A DNA stretch of 34,914 bases from contig JABWBA010000031.1 of NCBI GenBank assembly GCA_013360745.1, positions 1 to 34,914 on the forward strand, written 5' to 3'. Source of the DNA: Chthonomonadales bacterium. Its GTDB lineage: Bacteria; Armatimonadota; Chthonomonadetes; Chthonomonadales; CAJBBX01. Below, piece by piece: positions 14,576 to 22,741 of this stretch. The translations under genes were made by a program, and so were the position numbers. The notes below the pieces were generated by a model. It was given only the letters and a program-made list of their open reading frames with translations, searched no databases and was not told the origin of the DNA. The first letter of the stretch is position 1; the number at the start of each line of letters is the position of its first letter.

Positions 14576-16636
14576 ATGAGACTGCCCGTGGAGTGGATCC
14601 GTGAGTACGCACCGGTCCCATTGTCGAGTGGGGAGATCGCCGAGCGGCTGACGATGGCCGGCCTTGAGGTGGAGTCGCTCGAAGAGACCGAGGCGGGAGC
14701 CGTGCTCGATATCAAAGTGACGCCGAATCGCGGGGATTGCCTGTCAGCGCTTGGCGTCGCCCGAGAGCTTGCGGCGGCATGCGACGTGCCCTATCAGGGC
14801 GGACCCGACATTGCGCCGGAGGGCGCGGACGCGCACGGTATCGCCGATCGTATCCAGGTGCACATCGAAGAGCCTGATCTTTGTGCGCGATACGCAGCCC
14901 GGGTGATCGAAGGGCTCAGGATCGGTGTATCGCCGGATTGGATGCAGCGACGATTGATCGATGCCGGGATGCGGCCGATCTCCAATATCGTCGATGTCAC
15001 CAACTATGTGATGCTGGTTACGGGGCAGCCGCTCCACGCTTTCGATTTGAGCGCCTTGCACGGGCCGCGGATCGTGGTGCGCTGCGCCCGTAACGGTGAA
15101 AGCCTCATGACACTGGACGGTACGCTCCGGAGTCTGACCGCAGACATGCTCGTCATTGCCGATGCCGCTGAGCCCGTTGCCATCGCGGGCATCATGGGCG
15201 GGCGTGCTACCGAGGTGACGGATCGGACCAGTACAGCGCTCCTCGAATCGGCTAACTTCCGCTGGCAGAGCGTTCGACGCACCGCGCGGACGCTCGGCAT
15301 GAATACGGAAGCCTCCTATCGCTTCGAACGGGGCGTGGACCCGGAGGGTGTTGCCTATGCAGCCGATCTAGCGTGTCAGCTGTTGGCGGAGATCGGAGCG
15401 GGTACGCCCTTGCCCGGCATCGTCGACGTCTATCCCGGTCGTCAGGAGATCCCGGAGCTATCGCTGCGATCGGCTCGGTGTGCGGCGCTTATCGGTTACG
15501 CGCCAACGGACGAGGAGATCGTCCGGGCACTATCCGCTCTCGGGTACGCGGTGCACCGCAGCGAGATCGGGGTTTTTGCCGTACGACGCCCATCGTGGAG
15601 ATCGGATGTGGAAGGCGAGATCGATGTAATCGAGGATGTAGCGCGGGTGCTCGGTTACGAGCGGATCCCCGAGCGCCTGCCTTCCGGCGCGACTACGTTT
15701 GGCTCCGATACCGAAGCGTCGCGTATGGACGCTCGCGTTCGACGCTCGCTCATCGGCAGCGGTCTCACCGAAGCCAGAAATCACACGATGCTGGCTCCCG
15801 ATCCTCTGGACGAAAGCCTCTCCGGCTACGATCGTATCAGCGTACGCAGCGCCCTTTCGGCGGATCTGTCCGGCCTGCGGCGCTCTTTGCTGCCTGGACT
15901 GTACGCGGTACTCGATCGGAATGCGCGCCGAGGGCAGGGACCGCTTGCGTTCTTCGAAACCGGCGCCATCTTCGGTCAGGACCCATCAGGCGTGATGATC
16001 GAGGAGGCTGCCGTAGCTGCGATCATCTGCGGGCCACTTCATCACCGGTCCTGGGTGCGCGATGCGGTCGGGAAACCCTCGTTCTTCGTCGGCCGCGGCA
16101 TCGTCGAGCGTCTCGCTCTTGACCTTGAATTGGAGTTTCGGTTCGAACCCTCTTCGGACGCGCGATTCCATCCGGGACGGCAAGCGCGGATCATCCTCGA
16201 CCATCGTCCTGTTGGGATCGTGGGCGAGCTGCCGGAGGAGGTAAGTCAGGAGCTTCGGACCCGGGATCGATGCGTGGTGATGGAGATCCGATTGACGCCG
16301 ATCCTCGACGCTGTTACGAATCACACCGTCCTGTACCAGCCGCCCGCACGTTTTCCCGCGATCGCACGGGATCTTGCTCCCCGAGTACCGCTGGATGTGT
16401 CCTATGCACGAGTCCACGAGGTGGTCGAGGCGCACGGACGCCATCTTCTCGAGGACATACGGGTTACCGATGTCTATACCGGGCCGCCGTTGGGTGAAGG
16501 GCTGAAGAGTCTGACCCTGTCGCTCACCTTTCGATCCTCGGAGCGCACGTTGACCGATTCGGAAGTGGATGATGCGTTGAGTGATATGCGGCAATCCATG
16601 GTCAGCAGCTTCGGCGCAACGTTTCAAGAAGCCTGA
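14576..16636 (+). CDS. pheT: Phenylalanyl-tRNA synthetase beta subunit, short form without EMAP/OB domain
   Basis: 686 residues against about 790-800 for the common bacterial form. The N-terminal B1 part (RLPVEWIREYAPVPLSSGEI, TMAGLEVESLEE) jumps straight to VLDIKVTPNRGDCLSALGVA. The roughly 110-residue B2 domain, the EMAPII-like OB fold, is therefore absent. The rest is complete: the B3/B4 editing module (SNIVDVTNYVMLVTGQPLHA, TLDGTLR, IAGIMGG), the B5 domain, the catalytic-like core and the C-terminal ferredoxin-like anticodon-binding domain (PPARFPAIARDLAPRVP). GGGGAGG lies 8 nt before the ATG. The deletion is clean and in frame, so it is probably a natural variant. pheT ends 8 nt before a glycosyltransferase gene. 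Confidence 0.95.
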   Translation: MRLPVEWIREYAPVPLSSGEIAERLTMAGLEVESLEETEAGAVLDIKVTPNRGDCLSALGVARELAAACDVPYQGGPDIAPEGADAHGIADRIQVHIEEPDLCARYAARVIEGLRIGVSPDWMQRRLIDAGMRPISNIVDVTNYVMLVTGQPLHAFDLSALHGPRIVVRCARNGESLMTLDGTLRSLTADMLVIADAAEPVAIAGIMGGRATEVTDRTSTALLESANFRWQSVRRTARTLGMNTEASYRFERGVDPEGVAYAADLACQLLAEIGAGTPLPGIVDVYPGRQEIPELSLRSARCAALIGYAPTDEEIVRALSALGYAVHRSEIGVFAVRRPSWRSDVEGEIDVIEDVARVLGYERIPERLPSGATTFGSDTEASRMDARVRRSLIGSGLTEARNHTMLAPDPLDESLSGYDRISVRSALSADLSGLRRSLLPGLYAVLDRNARRGQGPLAFFETGAIFGQDPSGVMIEEAAVAAIICGPLHHRSWVRDAVGKPSFFVGRGIVERLALDLELEFRFEPSSDARFHPGRQARIILDHRPVGIVGELPEEVSQELRTRDRCVVMEIRLTPILDAVTNHTVLYQPPARFPAIARDLAPRVPLDVSYARVHEVVEAHGRHLLEDIRVTDVYTGPPLGEGLKSLTLSLTFRSSERTLTDSEVDDALSDMRQSMVSSFGATFQEA

Positions 16637-16644
16637 GTCGGGCG

Positions 16645-18351
16645 ATGACGCACCCGCCCGGTGACGGCGCGGACGATCGAATGAAGCGATGCTCGTGGGT
16701 ACGGAGCCTCGATATGCGTACAGCGCTGGCGTGCGCCGCCATCGTTCTCCTCGCCGGAGCGCTGCGGCTCTGGGGGATCGGATGGGGACTGCCGAACCCG
16801 GACCGTACGTTTTCACTGCACCCCGACGAAGGCGTCAACCTGGTCAACGGGGTACTCGATCGCGGCGTAGCCAGACCGCACCTTGATATCGGCTTCTACA
16901 ACTACGGGTCGTTCTATTTCCTGCTCTGGCAGATCGCTGTCGCCGTCAATAGCGCCTACGGATTTGTCCATGGGTATGCGGACCCATCGTTGCGGCTGGC
17001 GGCACAGGACAGCATCGGCGCGATGCTGCTGGTCGGTCGGTTGTTGTCCGCGTCTGCTTCGGCGCTGACGTGCGTCATCCTGTTTCTATCCGGCCGCCGC
17101 TTGGAGCGAGGGCGCGCAGGCGCCATCGCGGCGACGTTGTTCGCAGTGGCGCCGCTCGCGGTCGTGAACGGCCATTTCGCTACCGTCGATAGCGTTGCCA
17201 CCCTTATTGTGGCCTGCACCATGTTCGCAGCCTTCGCCTATGCCCGACACCCATCGACGACTACGTTATCCGTTGCGGGCGTATTGGCGGGGCTCGCAGC
17301 GGCAACACGCTACAACACCGCCCTGTGCGCCCTTATGCCGCTCGTTGCGATCTGGCGCCCAGGAGATCAACCTGCCGATGGGGGATATGCCCTGCGGGTT
17401 CGCCTGACGCTCCTGCTGACGGCGACTTGCCTCGCAGGTTTTCTCATCGGCTGTCCAGGCGCGCTCATCAACTCGTCGAAGTTCCGCGCCGATGTCCTGT
17501 TCGAGGCCGCAAAATCGGCTCGCGGGATGGGGGCGCTCTTCGAGGATACGGGCAACGGATGGGCGTACCATTATCTGGTCTCGCTCCGCCACGGTCTCGG
17601 CTGGCCGGCTCTGGCGCTGGTATCTCTGGGCGTGGTGATCGCGCTCGTTCGCCGCGACCGTTCGGTGTGGATTCCGCTGGCGTTCCTCATTCCGTACTAC
17701 CTGATGATGGGAGCGGCGCAGGTTCGGTTCGCCCGGTACATGCTGCCGATGCTGCCGGGTGTTGTCATGCTGACCGGCCTGGCGCTCACAGCGCTCGACG
17801 GTCGACGATGGACCGGGCGGACGGCGCTGGGAACGTACGCTCTGGTTGTCGGCTGGACTGCCATGATCGCTGTCGGCTACTGCCGCATGATGGCGGGGCC
17901 TGACGCACGTGATCTCGCGTTGAGATCGATACGGTCGGACGTTTCGAAGGGCTCGTCGATCGCCTTTGCCACTACGCCGTGGTATTGGTCGCCGTCGCTT
18001 CTACCGGATTTCACCTCGCCCATTCCGGGATCAGCCAGGCGAACGCAGATCCTGTCGCAGCCGTCGGATTGGATCCTGAGGCTGCCGCGAGCCGATAGGG
18101 AGTGGGACATGACCGCCCTCGAGGATCCATCGCCATCTGCCGTCATCGTTTCGGATCTGGAATCGCAGGACCCTGTACGCCTACGACGCACGGACGTTCT
18201 TCAGTTTCTGCGTCGCGCGGCAAGCGGGCGCAGGGCCCGGACGTTCGGCGGACGGCCGACGATTCTCGATCTTCCGCTGGTGTCGAAGGGCTATCTGCCC
18301 AACGACCTTCTCTACGTTTGCCCGACGATTACCGTGTACCTCTCACGATAG
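16645..18351 (+). CDS. GT-C family glycosyltransferase (ArnT/PMT/GT39-like membrane protein)
   Basis: 568 residues with about 10-12 hydrophobic segments in the first 420 residues and a soluble C-terminal part. The first helix (about 26-46) is followed by the GT-C signature region LRLWGIGWGLPNPD and the FSLHPDE motif (Asp61, Glu62), the usual catalytic acidic pair in the first outer loop. Such enzymes move a sugar from a polyprenyl-phosphate donor to lipid, protein or glycan on the outer face of the membrane. It follows pheT by 8 nt and ends 3 nt before the recombinase gene. A GT2 dolichyl-phosphate-mannose-synthase-like enzyme in the same run (20645-21388) could make its donor. Acceptor and sugar are unknown. 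The start could also be an internal ATG 12 or 23 codons on. Confidence 0.87.
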   Translation: MTHPPGDGADDRMKRCSWVRSLDMRTALACAAIVLLAGALRLWGIGWGLPNPDRTFSLHPDEGVNLVNGVLDRGVARPHLDIGFYNYGSFYFLLWQIAVAVNSAYGFVHGYADPSLRLAAQDSIGAMLLVGRLLSASASALTCVILFLSGRRLERGRAGAIAATLFAVAPLAVVNGHFATVDSVATLIVACTMFAAFAYARHPSTTTLSVAGVLAGLAAATRYNTALCALMPLVAIWRPGDQPADGGYALRVRLTLLLTATCLAGFLIGCPGALINSSKFRADVLFEAAKSARGMGALFEDTGNGWAYHYLVSLRHGLGWPALALVSLGVVIALVRRDRSVWIPLAFLIPYYLMMGAAQVRFARYMLPMLPGVVMLTGLALTALDGRRWTGRTALGTYALVVGWTAMIAVGYCRMMAGPDARDLALRSIRSDVSKGSSIAFATTPWYWSPSLLPDFTSPIPGSARRTQILSQPSDWILRLPRADREWDMTALEDPSPSAVIVSDLESQDPVRLRRTDVLQFLRRAASGRRARTFGGRPTILDLPLVSKGYLPNDLLYVCPTITVYLSR

Positions 18352-18354
18352 GAT

Positions 18355-19311
18355 ATGGACCGCCAGAGGCTCCTCGAAGGCTTTCGCGGGTACCTTGCCC
18401 TTGAACGGCGTTCATCGCCGAACACGATCGAAAGCTATACCCGGGATGTCCTCCAGTTGCTGGATTGGATGGACGATCGCGGCGATATTGGCGGGGCGCC
18501 AGACGCCGAGGATATTCGACGCTACACCGAGCATCTCAGCCGGACGGATCTTGCGCCGGCGAGTGTCACGCGCAAGCTCGCGTCGATCCGGGCGTTCGCG
18601 TCGTATCTATTTGAGGATGGACTGACCATCGACAGGATACCGGTCGACGGAGCTGGGCGCCGCCGGCGACAGCGCTTGCCCCGACTCCTATCGTTGCTGA
18701 AGATGGCGCGCCTACTCGATCTGGAACCTGGTCCGAACGCCCCACTCCACATCCGGGATCGCGCAATGATGGAGCTGCTCTACTCGAGCGGGCTGCGAGT
18801 CTCGGAGCTTGTCGCATTGACATGGGCCGATATCGACCCGACGCAGGGCACCGTTCGCTGCATCGGAAAGGGCAATAAGGAACGTGTGGTCCCGATCGGG
18901 GGCACGGCGCTTCGCGCGATCGGCGCTCACTATCGATCGATGCAGGAAGCAGGCCGGCGGCCAAATCCGAGCGATCGACTGTTCGTTTCGCGGCGAGGAG
19001 CAAGGATCACCCGTGGCCGTGTCTGGCAGATCGTCCGGAATGCGGCGGCTCGTGCGGGGATTACCGAGCGCGTCTCACCGCACACATTCCGTCATAGTTT
19101 CGCGTCCCATATGCTGGCCAGAGGCGCGGATCTGAGGGTGCTCCAGGAGATGCTGGGGCACGCGCGAATCACGACGACGCAGGTATATACCCATGTGGAT
19201 CGCGAGCGGCTCAAGATGGTGTACCGTCAGGCGCATCCTCGCGCTGTCCGACATTCCATCATGAGGACAGCGGAGGCGGTCTCCGCCGAGGGCGGGCTCG
19301 ACGCGGCATGA
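18355..19311 (+). CDS. Tyrosine recombinase XerC/XerD-like
   Basis: 318 residues. The N-terminal SAM-like core-binding domain (about 1-95; FRGYLALERRSSPNTIESYT) and the C-terminal catalytic domain are both complete. The catalytic set is visible: R148 (SSGLRVSEL), K172 (GKGNKERVVPI), H243 and R246 (HTFRHSFASH), H269 (LGHARI) and nucleophile Y278 (TQVYTHVD). Length and motifs are those of the chromosome-dimer-resolution recombinases rather than of phage integrases. No att sites or mobile genes surround it, which supports a housekeeping XerC or XerD. It starts 3 nt after the GT-C stop. The last 25 residues, Ala/Glu-rich, are beyond the usual Xer end. Confidence 0.92.
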   Translation: MDRQRLLEGFRGYLALERRSSPNTIESYTRDVLQLLDWMDDRGDIGGAPDAEDIRRYTEHLSRTDLAPASVTRKLASIRAFASYLFEDGLTIDRIPVDGAGRRRRQRLPRLLSLLKMARLLDLEPGPNAPLHIRDRAMMELLYSSGLRVSELVALTWADIDPTQGTVRCIGKGNKERVVPIGGTALRAIGAHYRSMQEAGRRPNPSDRLFVSRRGARITRGRVWQIVRNAAARAGITERVSPHTFRHSFASHMLARGADLRVLQEMLGHARITTTQVYTHVDRERLKMVYRQAHPRAVRHSIMRTAEAVSAEGGLDAA

Positions 19312-19324
19312 TCGAGGAGGTTCC

Positions 19325-20020
19325 ATGGTTCAGCGGGATGTAGGGACGATCAAGGAAATACCCACGGAAGAACGGCCGCGCGAGCGTCTTGCGCAGTACG
19401 GTCCGCAGAGCCTTTCGACTCAGGAGCTTCTGGCAATCATCATACGCACCGGCAGTCGTGAACAGAGCGTTCTGCGGTTGGCTGATGCACTCCTCCACGC
19501 CTTTGGCGGCTTACGGGGCCTGGCCTCTGCTGAGCTCGGTGATCTGAGACGAACCAGGGGTATCGGGCCGGCGAAGGCGGTTGAGATCTCGGCGTGTTTC
19601 GAACTGGGCAAGCGGCTGGTCGCGTGCGCGGATGAGCGGAATCGGAGGGAACTGACGACGCCGGAGGCCGTCGCGAACCTGCTGATGCCGGAGATGCGGG
19701 ATCTGGAGGTGGAGGAATGCCGTTTGCTGACCCTGGACACGAAATCGCGACTCATCCGGATCCGCCAGATATCGCTGGGTATTCTGGACCAGACCGTGAT
19801 CCATCCAAGGGAGGTGTTCCGCCCCGCCATATCCGATGCCGCGTGTTCGATCATTCTCGTCCATAATCATCCGACCGGCGATCCAACTCCAAGCGCGGAC
19901 GACCACAGCATTACCCGGAGGCTTCGGGCGGCGGGAGAACACATTGGTATCGAGCTTGTGGACCATGTTATCATCGGCGATAACCGCTGGGTGAGCCTGC
20001 GGGAGCGGGGCGGATGGTAG
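19325..20020 (+). CDS. radC: RadC family JAB/MPN-domain protein
   Basis: 231 residues. An N-terminal helix-hairpin-helix region (ERLAQYGPQSLSTQELLAII, and LRRTRGIGPAKAVEI) precedes the MPN/JAB metal-binding domain. The zinc motif is HNHPTGDPTPSADD: H180, H182, S190 and D193, with Thr in place of the usual Ser after HP. REVFRPAI just before it is typical. GAGGAGG lies 4 nt ahead of the ATG. The old link to DNA repair is not supported by later work, and the real role of RadC is unsettled. It overlaps the translin-like gene by 7 nt. Confidence 0.94.
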   Translation: MVQRDVGTIKEIPTEERPRERLAQYGPQSLSTQELLAIIIRTGSREQSVLRLADALLHAFGGLRGLASAELGDLRRTRGIGPAKAVEISACFELGKRLVACADERNRRELTTPEAVANLLMPEMRDLEVEECRLLTLDTKSRLIRIRQISLGILDQTVIHPREVFRPAISDAACSIILVHNHPTGDPTPSADDHSITRRLRAAGEHIGIELVDHVIIGDNRWVSLRERGGW

Positions 20021-20655
20021 ATCCGTACGGGTTGAAGCGCATTGCGCTGGAAGCGCGGCATGATCTCGAACGGATCACTGCCGCCCGGGAAGAGGGTCTG
20101 CGACATTGCAGGGCGGCCATCCAGCATGCGTCGCGGGCAATACGGGCGACGCACCGCGGCGACCACGAGGACGCCAACGCCTGGCTGGAGCGGGCGTACG
20201 CGAGCGTCACCGGGGCCGGCGAGACGCTGAGGGATCATCCGTGTCTCTTCCATGCGGGCTTTGTGCACGATGCCCAGAAGGAATACGCAGAGGCGATGAT
20301 CTTCACCGCGATGGTATCCGGGCATCCTCTTCCGAGGCCTACCGAGCTCTCCGTCGAGATCCCGGCCTACCTCAACGGCCTTGCCGAGGCTGGGAGCGAA
20401 GGTCGCCGGTATGTTCTGGACCAACTTCGATCGGGGCATTTTGATGAAGCCGACCGGATGATGTCGGTCATGGACGACATCTACGATGAACTGAACCAGT
20501 TTGATTTTCCCGATGCGGTTACAGGCGGGCTGCGGCGAACCAACGACGCATTTCGGGCGGTTCTGGAACGAACGCGGGGTGACCTTACGTGGACGGCACA
20601 GCATCAGACGCTGCTCCAAGCGATGTCGGATTTCGGACGTTTCGTTGACCGTTGA
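20014..20655 (+). CDS. Translin family protein, archaeal type (possible RNA-processing nuclease)
   Basis: 213 residues, all helical. Family-like stretches are AREEGLRHCR, THRGDHEDANAWLERAY, GFVHDAQKEYAEAMIF, LPRPTELSVEIPAYLNGLAE, FDFPDAVTGGLRRTNDAFRA and VLERTRGDLT. They match the translin/TRAX family as found in archaea, where it is sometimes mislabelled as haloacid dehalogenase. E90 and E93 in KEYAEA and D178 in RRTND are placed like the acidic residues that make TRAX a nuclease in eukaryotic C3PO. The bacterial protein may therefore be an active ring-shaped RNase. That role is inference. It starts inside the end of radC and is itself overlapped by the GT2 gene. Confidence 0.85.
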   Translation: MVDPYGLKRIALEARHDLERITAAREEGLRHCRAAIQHASRAIRATHRGDHEDANAWLERAYASVTGAGETLRDHPCLFHAGFVHDAQKEYAEAMIFTAMVSGHPLPRPTELSVEIPAYLNGLAEAGSEGRRYVLDQLRSGHFDEADRMMSVMDDIYDELNQFDFPDAVTGGLRRTNDAFRAVLERTRGDLTWTAQHQTLLQAMSDFGRFVDR

Positions 20656-21388
20656 TGGATCGACGGAGCGTGCGCCTATCGAGAGTCCCGCGCCGCTCCT
20701 CACCGTGCTCATGCCCGTGTACAACGAACGGAGCACCATTGAGGAGATCCTGCGGCGTGTACTGGAGGTGCCGATCTCGAAGGAGCTGTTGATCATCGAC
20801 GACGCTTCCACGGATGGAACCAGGGAGTATTTGCAGCAGCGGATAGACGGCTCGGATCCTGCGCTCCGAGCCGTCTATCGGGAACAGAATGGCGGCAAAG
20901 GGGCCGCGATCCGGGCGGGCCTCCCCTACGTCCGCGGCAGGTACGTCGTGATACAGGATGGCGACCTCGAGTACGATCCGATGGATTTTCTGAAGCTGGT
21001 TCGAGTGATGGAAGAGGAGGGAGCGCCCATCGTATACGGCAGTCGTTTTATCCATGGCATCCCGCCCATGCGCTGGGCCAACAGGCTGATCAACCGGCTG
21101 CTGGCGATGATGGTCCGCAGGTTGTACGGAGCGGCGATCACCGATGAAGCCACGTGCTATAAGGCGTTTCGTTCGGAGGTGCTTCTGGGCATCCCGCTGA
21201 CCTGTCGCCGGTTCGAGTTTTGCCCGGAGGTGACTGCCAAAGCCCTCCGATCGGGATATGATATTCGCGAAACGCCGATCACCTACAGAGCGAGAACCGT
21301 AAAGGAAGGTAAGAAGATCCGATGGACGGACGGTGTCGCCGCGATCTGGACGTTGATCCGATATCGCTGGTGGCGCCCATCACATTGA
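20645..21388 (+). CDS. Family 2 glycosyltransferase, dolichyl-phosphate-mannose-synthase-like
   Basis: 247 residues from TTG at 20645. The open frame extends upstream into the translin gene, but no better start is seen and the overlap with that gene would be large. The GT2 fold is clear: LLTVLMPVYNERSTIEEIL, ELLIIDDASTDGTREYL, NGGKGAAIRAGL, then VIQDGDLEYDP with the DGD metal site, IVYGSRFI and the C-terminal RTVKEGKKIRW. It is the single-domain, soluble type that transfers a sugar from a nucleotide donor to polyprenyl phosphate. It probably acts on the inner face of the membrane and may feed the GT-C enzyme at 16645-18351. Start confidence is moderate. Confidence 0.9.
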   Translation: MTVDGSTERAPIESPAPLLTVLMPVYNERSTIEEILRRVLEVPISKELLIIDDASTDGTREYLQQRIDGSDPALRAVYREQNGGKGAAIRAGLPYVRGRYVVIQDGDLEYDPMDFLKLVRVMEEEGAPIVYGSRFIHGIPPMRWANRLINRLLAMMVRRLYGAAITDEATCYKAFRSEVLLGIPLTCRRFEFCPEVTAKALRSGYDIRETPITYRARTVKEGKKIRWTDGVAAIWTLIRYRWWRPSH

Positions 21389-21400
21389 CGAGAGGGAACC

Positions 21401-21610
21401 ATGGAGACTGTAACACTGGTCGCGCCGGATATGCACTGTGACGGCTGCGCTGCATCGATACGACAGACACTTGGTCGAGTGGAGGGAATCGATTCGATAG
21501 AGATCGATGTGGCCCGGAAGGCCGTTACGGTGAACTACGACGCGGCGAAGATCGGCATCGATGCGATTCGAACTCGTTTGGACGATGCCGGATTCCCGGT
21601 TGAGGCCTGA
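21401..21610 (+). CDS. Heavy-metal-associated (HMA) domain protein, CopZ-like
   Basis: 69 residues forming one complete ferredoxin-like HMA domain with the metal motif MHCDGCAAS (Cys13, Cys16). GAGAGGGAACC precedes the ATG. Such proteins bind Cu(I) or other soft metals and hand them to a P-type ATPase. No ATPase or metal regulator lies in the window, so the partner must be elsewhere. It sits 12 nt after the GT2 stop and 42 nt before the beta-propeller gene. Confidence 0.92.
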   Translation: METVTLVAPDMHCDGCAASIRQTLGRVEGIDSIEIDVARKAVTVNYDAAKIGIDAIRTRLDDAGFPVEA

Positions 21611-21652
21611 CGCGACCGGGATGAAGGCGCCGCGAGAACTGGGAGGAACGGC

Positions 21653-22741
21653 ATGAAGGACAGGTTGGGCAGGTGGACGATCGCGATATCCGCCGCATGT
21701 ATGACCCTTATACTGGGCATTACGACGCCGGTAGGGGCGGCTCCTCCTGCCGCGATCAGCCCCGACGGTCGACAGATCGCGCTGGCTTGGCCGCCGACGG
21801 GTACCGCCGATGCCGAAACGACGCTTCTGAATACGGAGACAGGGGCGGTGGAAGGGCTGCAATCGGAACAAGCGCCTCTCGGCATGGCCTGGTCCCCGGA
21901 TGGAGCGTTCCTCCTGTACGCAGTCGGTAATCCGGACGAACCGGTTACATACGTGTTCGATATGACCAAACGACGATCGCGCCGCATACCCGCGAAGATG
22001 GGCCCTCCCTTTGGGTGGCGCGAGGATAGCCGCCGGTTTGCCGGAGTCTGGAAGAACGAGGACGGACGCACGGAGGTGGTGTTCTTTGGCCTGTCTGAGT
22101 TCGGAGAGACACTGCGCGCACCGTCTGCGGTCGATGCCATCATCGGAAATCGTATGGTCTGGCTGCCGAACACCGATGATGTCGCGTTCATCGGCCAGGT
22201 TCGCGGGCTTGCGAACGTGCGCACAATGGAGGGAGGGCAGGAACGCACCATTACCTCGACGGGCGATGTTCTTACCATCGCGCTCTCGAAGGACGGGAAG
22301 GAGCTCATATGGGCTCGATCGAGCCGTAACACGCGGTACATTCTGTTGAGCCTCTATGCCTTTGACCTATCCACGCGATCGGTACGGCGCCAGGAGTTTC
22401 CGGAACGGGTCGCTGGCATCAATCCTCGGCCCGACACGTCGCCGACAAGGTTGATCTCCGCGACTCTGTGCCCTGCCGGGGATCGTCTCGCGGTCGTCGT
22501 GGAGTACCCGTCTTCGGGCAAGACCGCAGGCACCTGCCGGCTCTACGCGTTGCGGATGAGCGGAGGAGGAGCCCGTATGGTCCGGAGCGTCCCGAGTGCG
22601 AACGCGGGCCTCACGGCTGTTTGGTCCGACGATGGCCAGCGACTCGCGGTCGTCGATCGTCGCGGTTCGGAGGCCTACCTGGCGGTGTTCGATTCGAACG
22701 GTTCCAACGGCAAGGTTGCGCTCCATTGGAGACGGCCATAA
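21653..22741 (+). CDS. Secreted TolB/PD40-like beta-propeller protein
   Basis: 362 residues. A signal peptide (about 1-29, ending GAA-PPAA) is followed by repeated blades of the PD40 kind: PPAAISPDGRQIALAW, LGMAWSPDGAFLLYAV, ALSKDGKELIWARSS, ATLCPAGDRLAVVVEY and TAVWSDDGQRLAVVD. This is about six blades, so a TolB-like propeller without an enzyme domain. GGGAGGAACGGC precedes the ATG. The last 16 nt overlap the TTG start of the LD-carboxypeptidase gene. The role is unknown; a periplasmic or surface scaffold is plausible. Confidence 0.82.
   Translation: MKDRLGRWTIAISAACMTLILGITTPVGAAPPAAISPDGRQIALAWPPTGTADAETTLLNTETGAVEGLQSEQAPLGMAWSPDGAFLLYAVGNPDEPVTYVFDMTKRRSRRIPAKMGPPFGWREDSRRFAGVWKNEDGRTEVVFFGLSEFGETLRAPSAVDAIIGNRMVWLPNTDDVAFIGQVRGLANVRTMEGGQERTITSTGDVLTIALSKDGKELIWARSSRNTRYILLSLYAFDLSTRSVRRQEFPERVAGINPRPDTSPTRLISATLCPAGDRLAVVVEYPSSGKTAGTCRLYALRMSGGGARMVRSVPSANAGLTAVWSDDGQRLAVVDRRGSEAYLAVFDSNGSNGKVALHWRRP

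Noticed and set aside
18355-19311. Tyrosine recombinase as the integrase of a mobile element
   Set aside because: No tRNA target, direct repeats, excisionase or phage genes are nearby, and the gene is coupled into a housekeeping run. It fits a chromosomal Xer protein.
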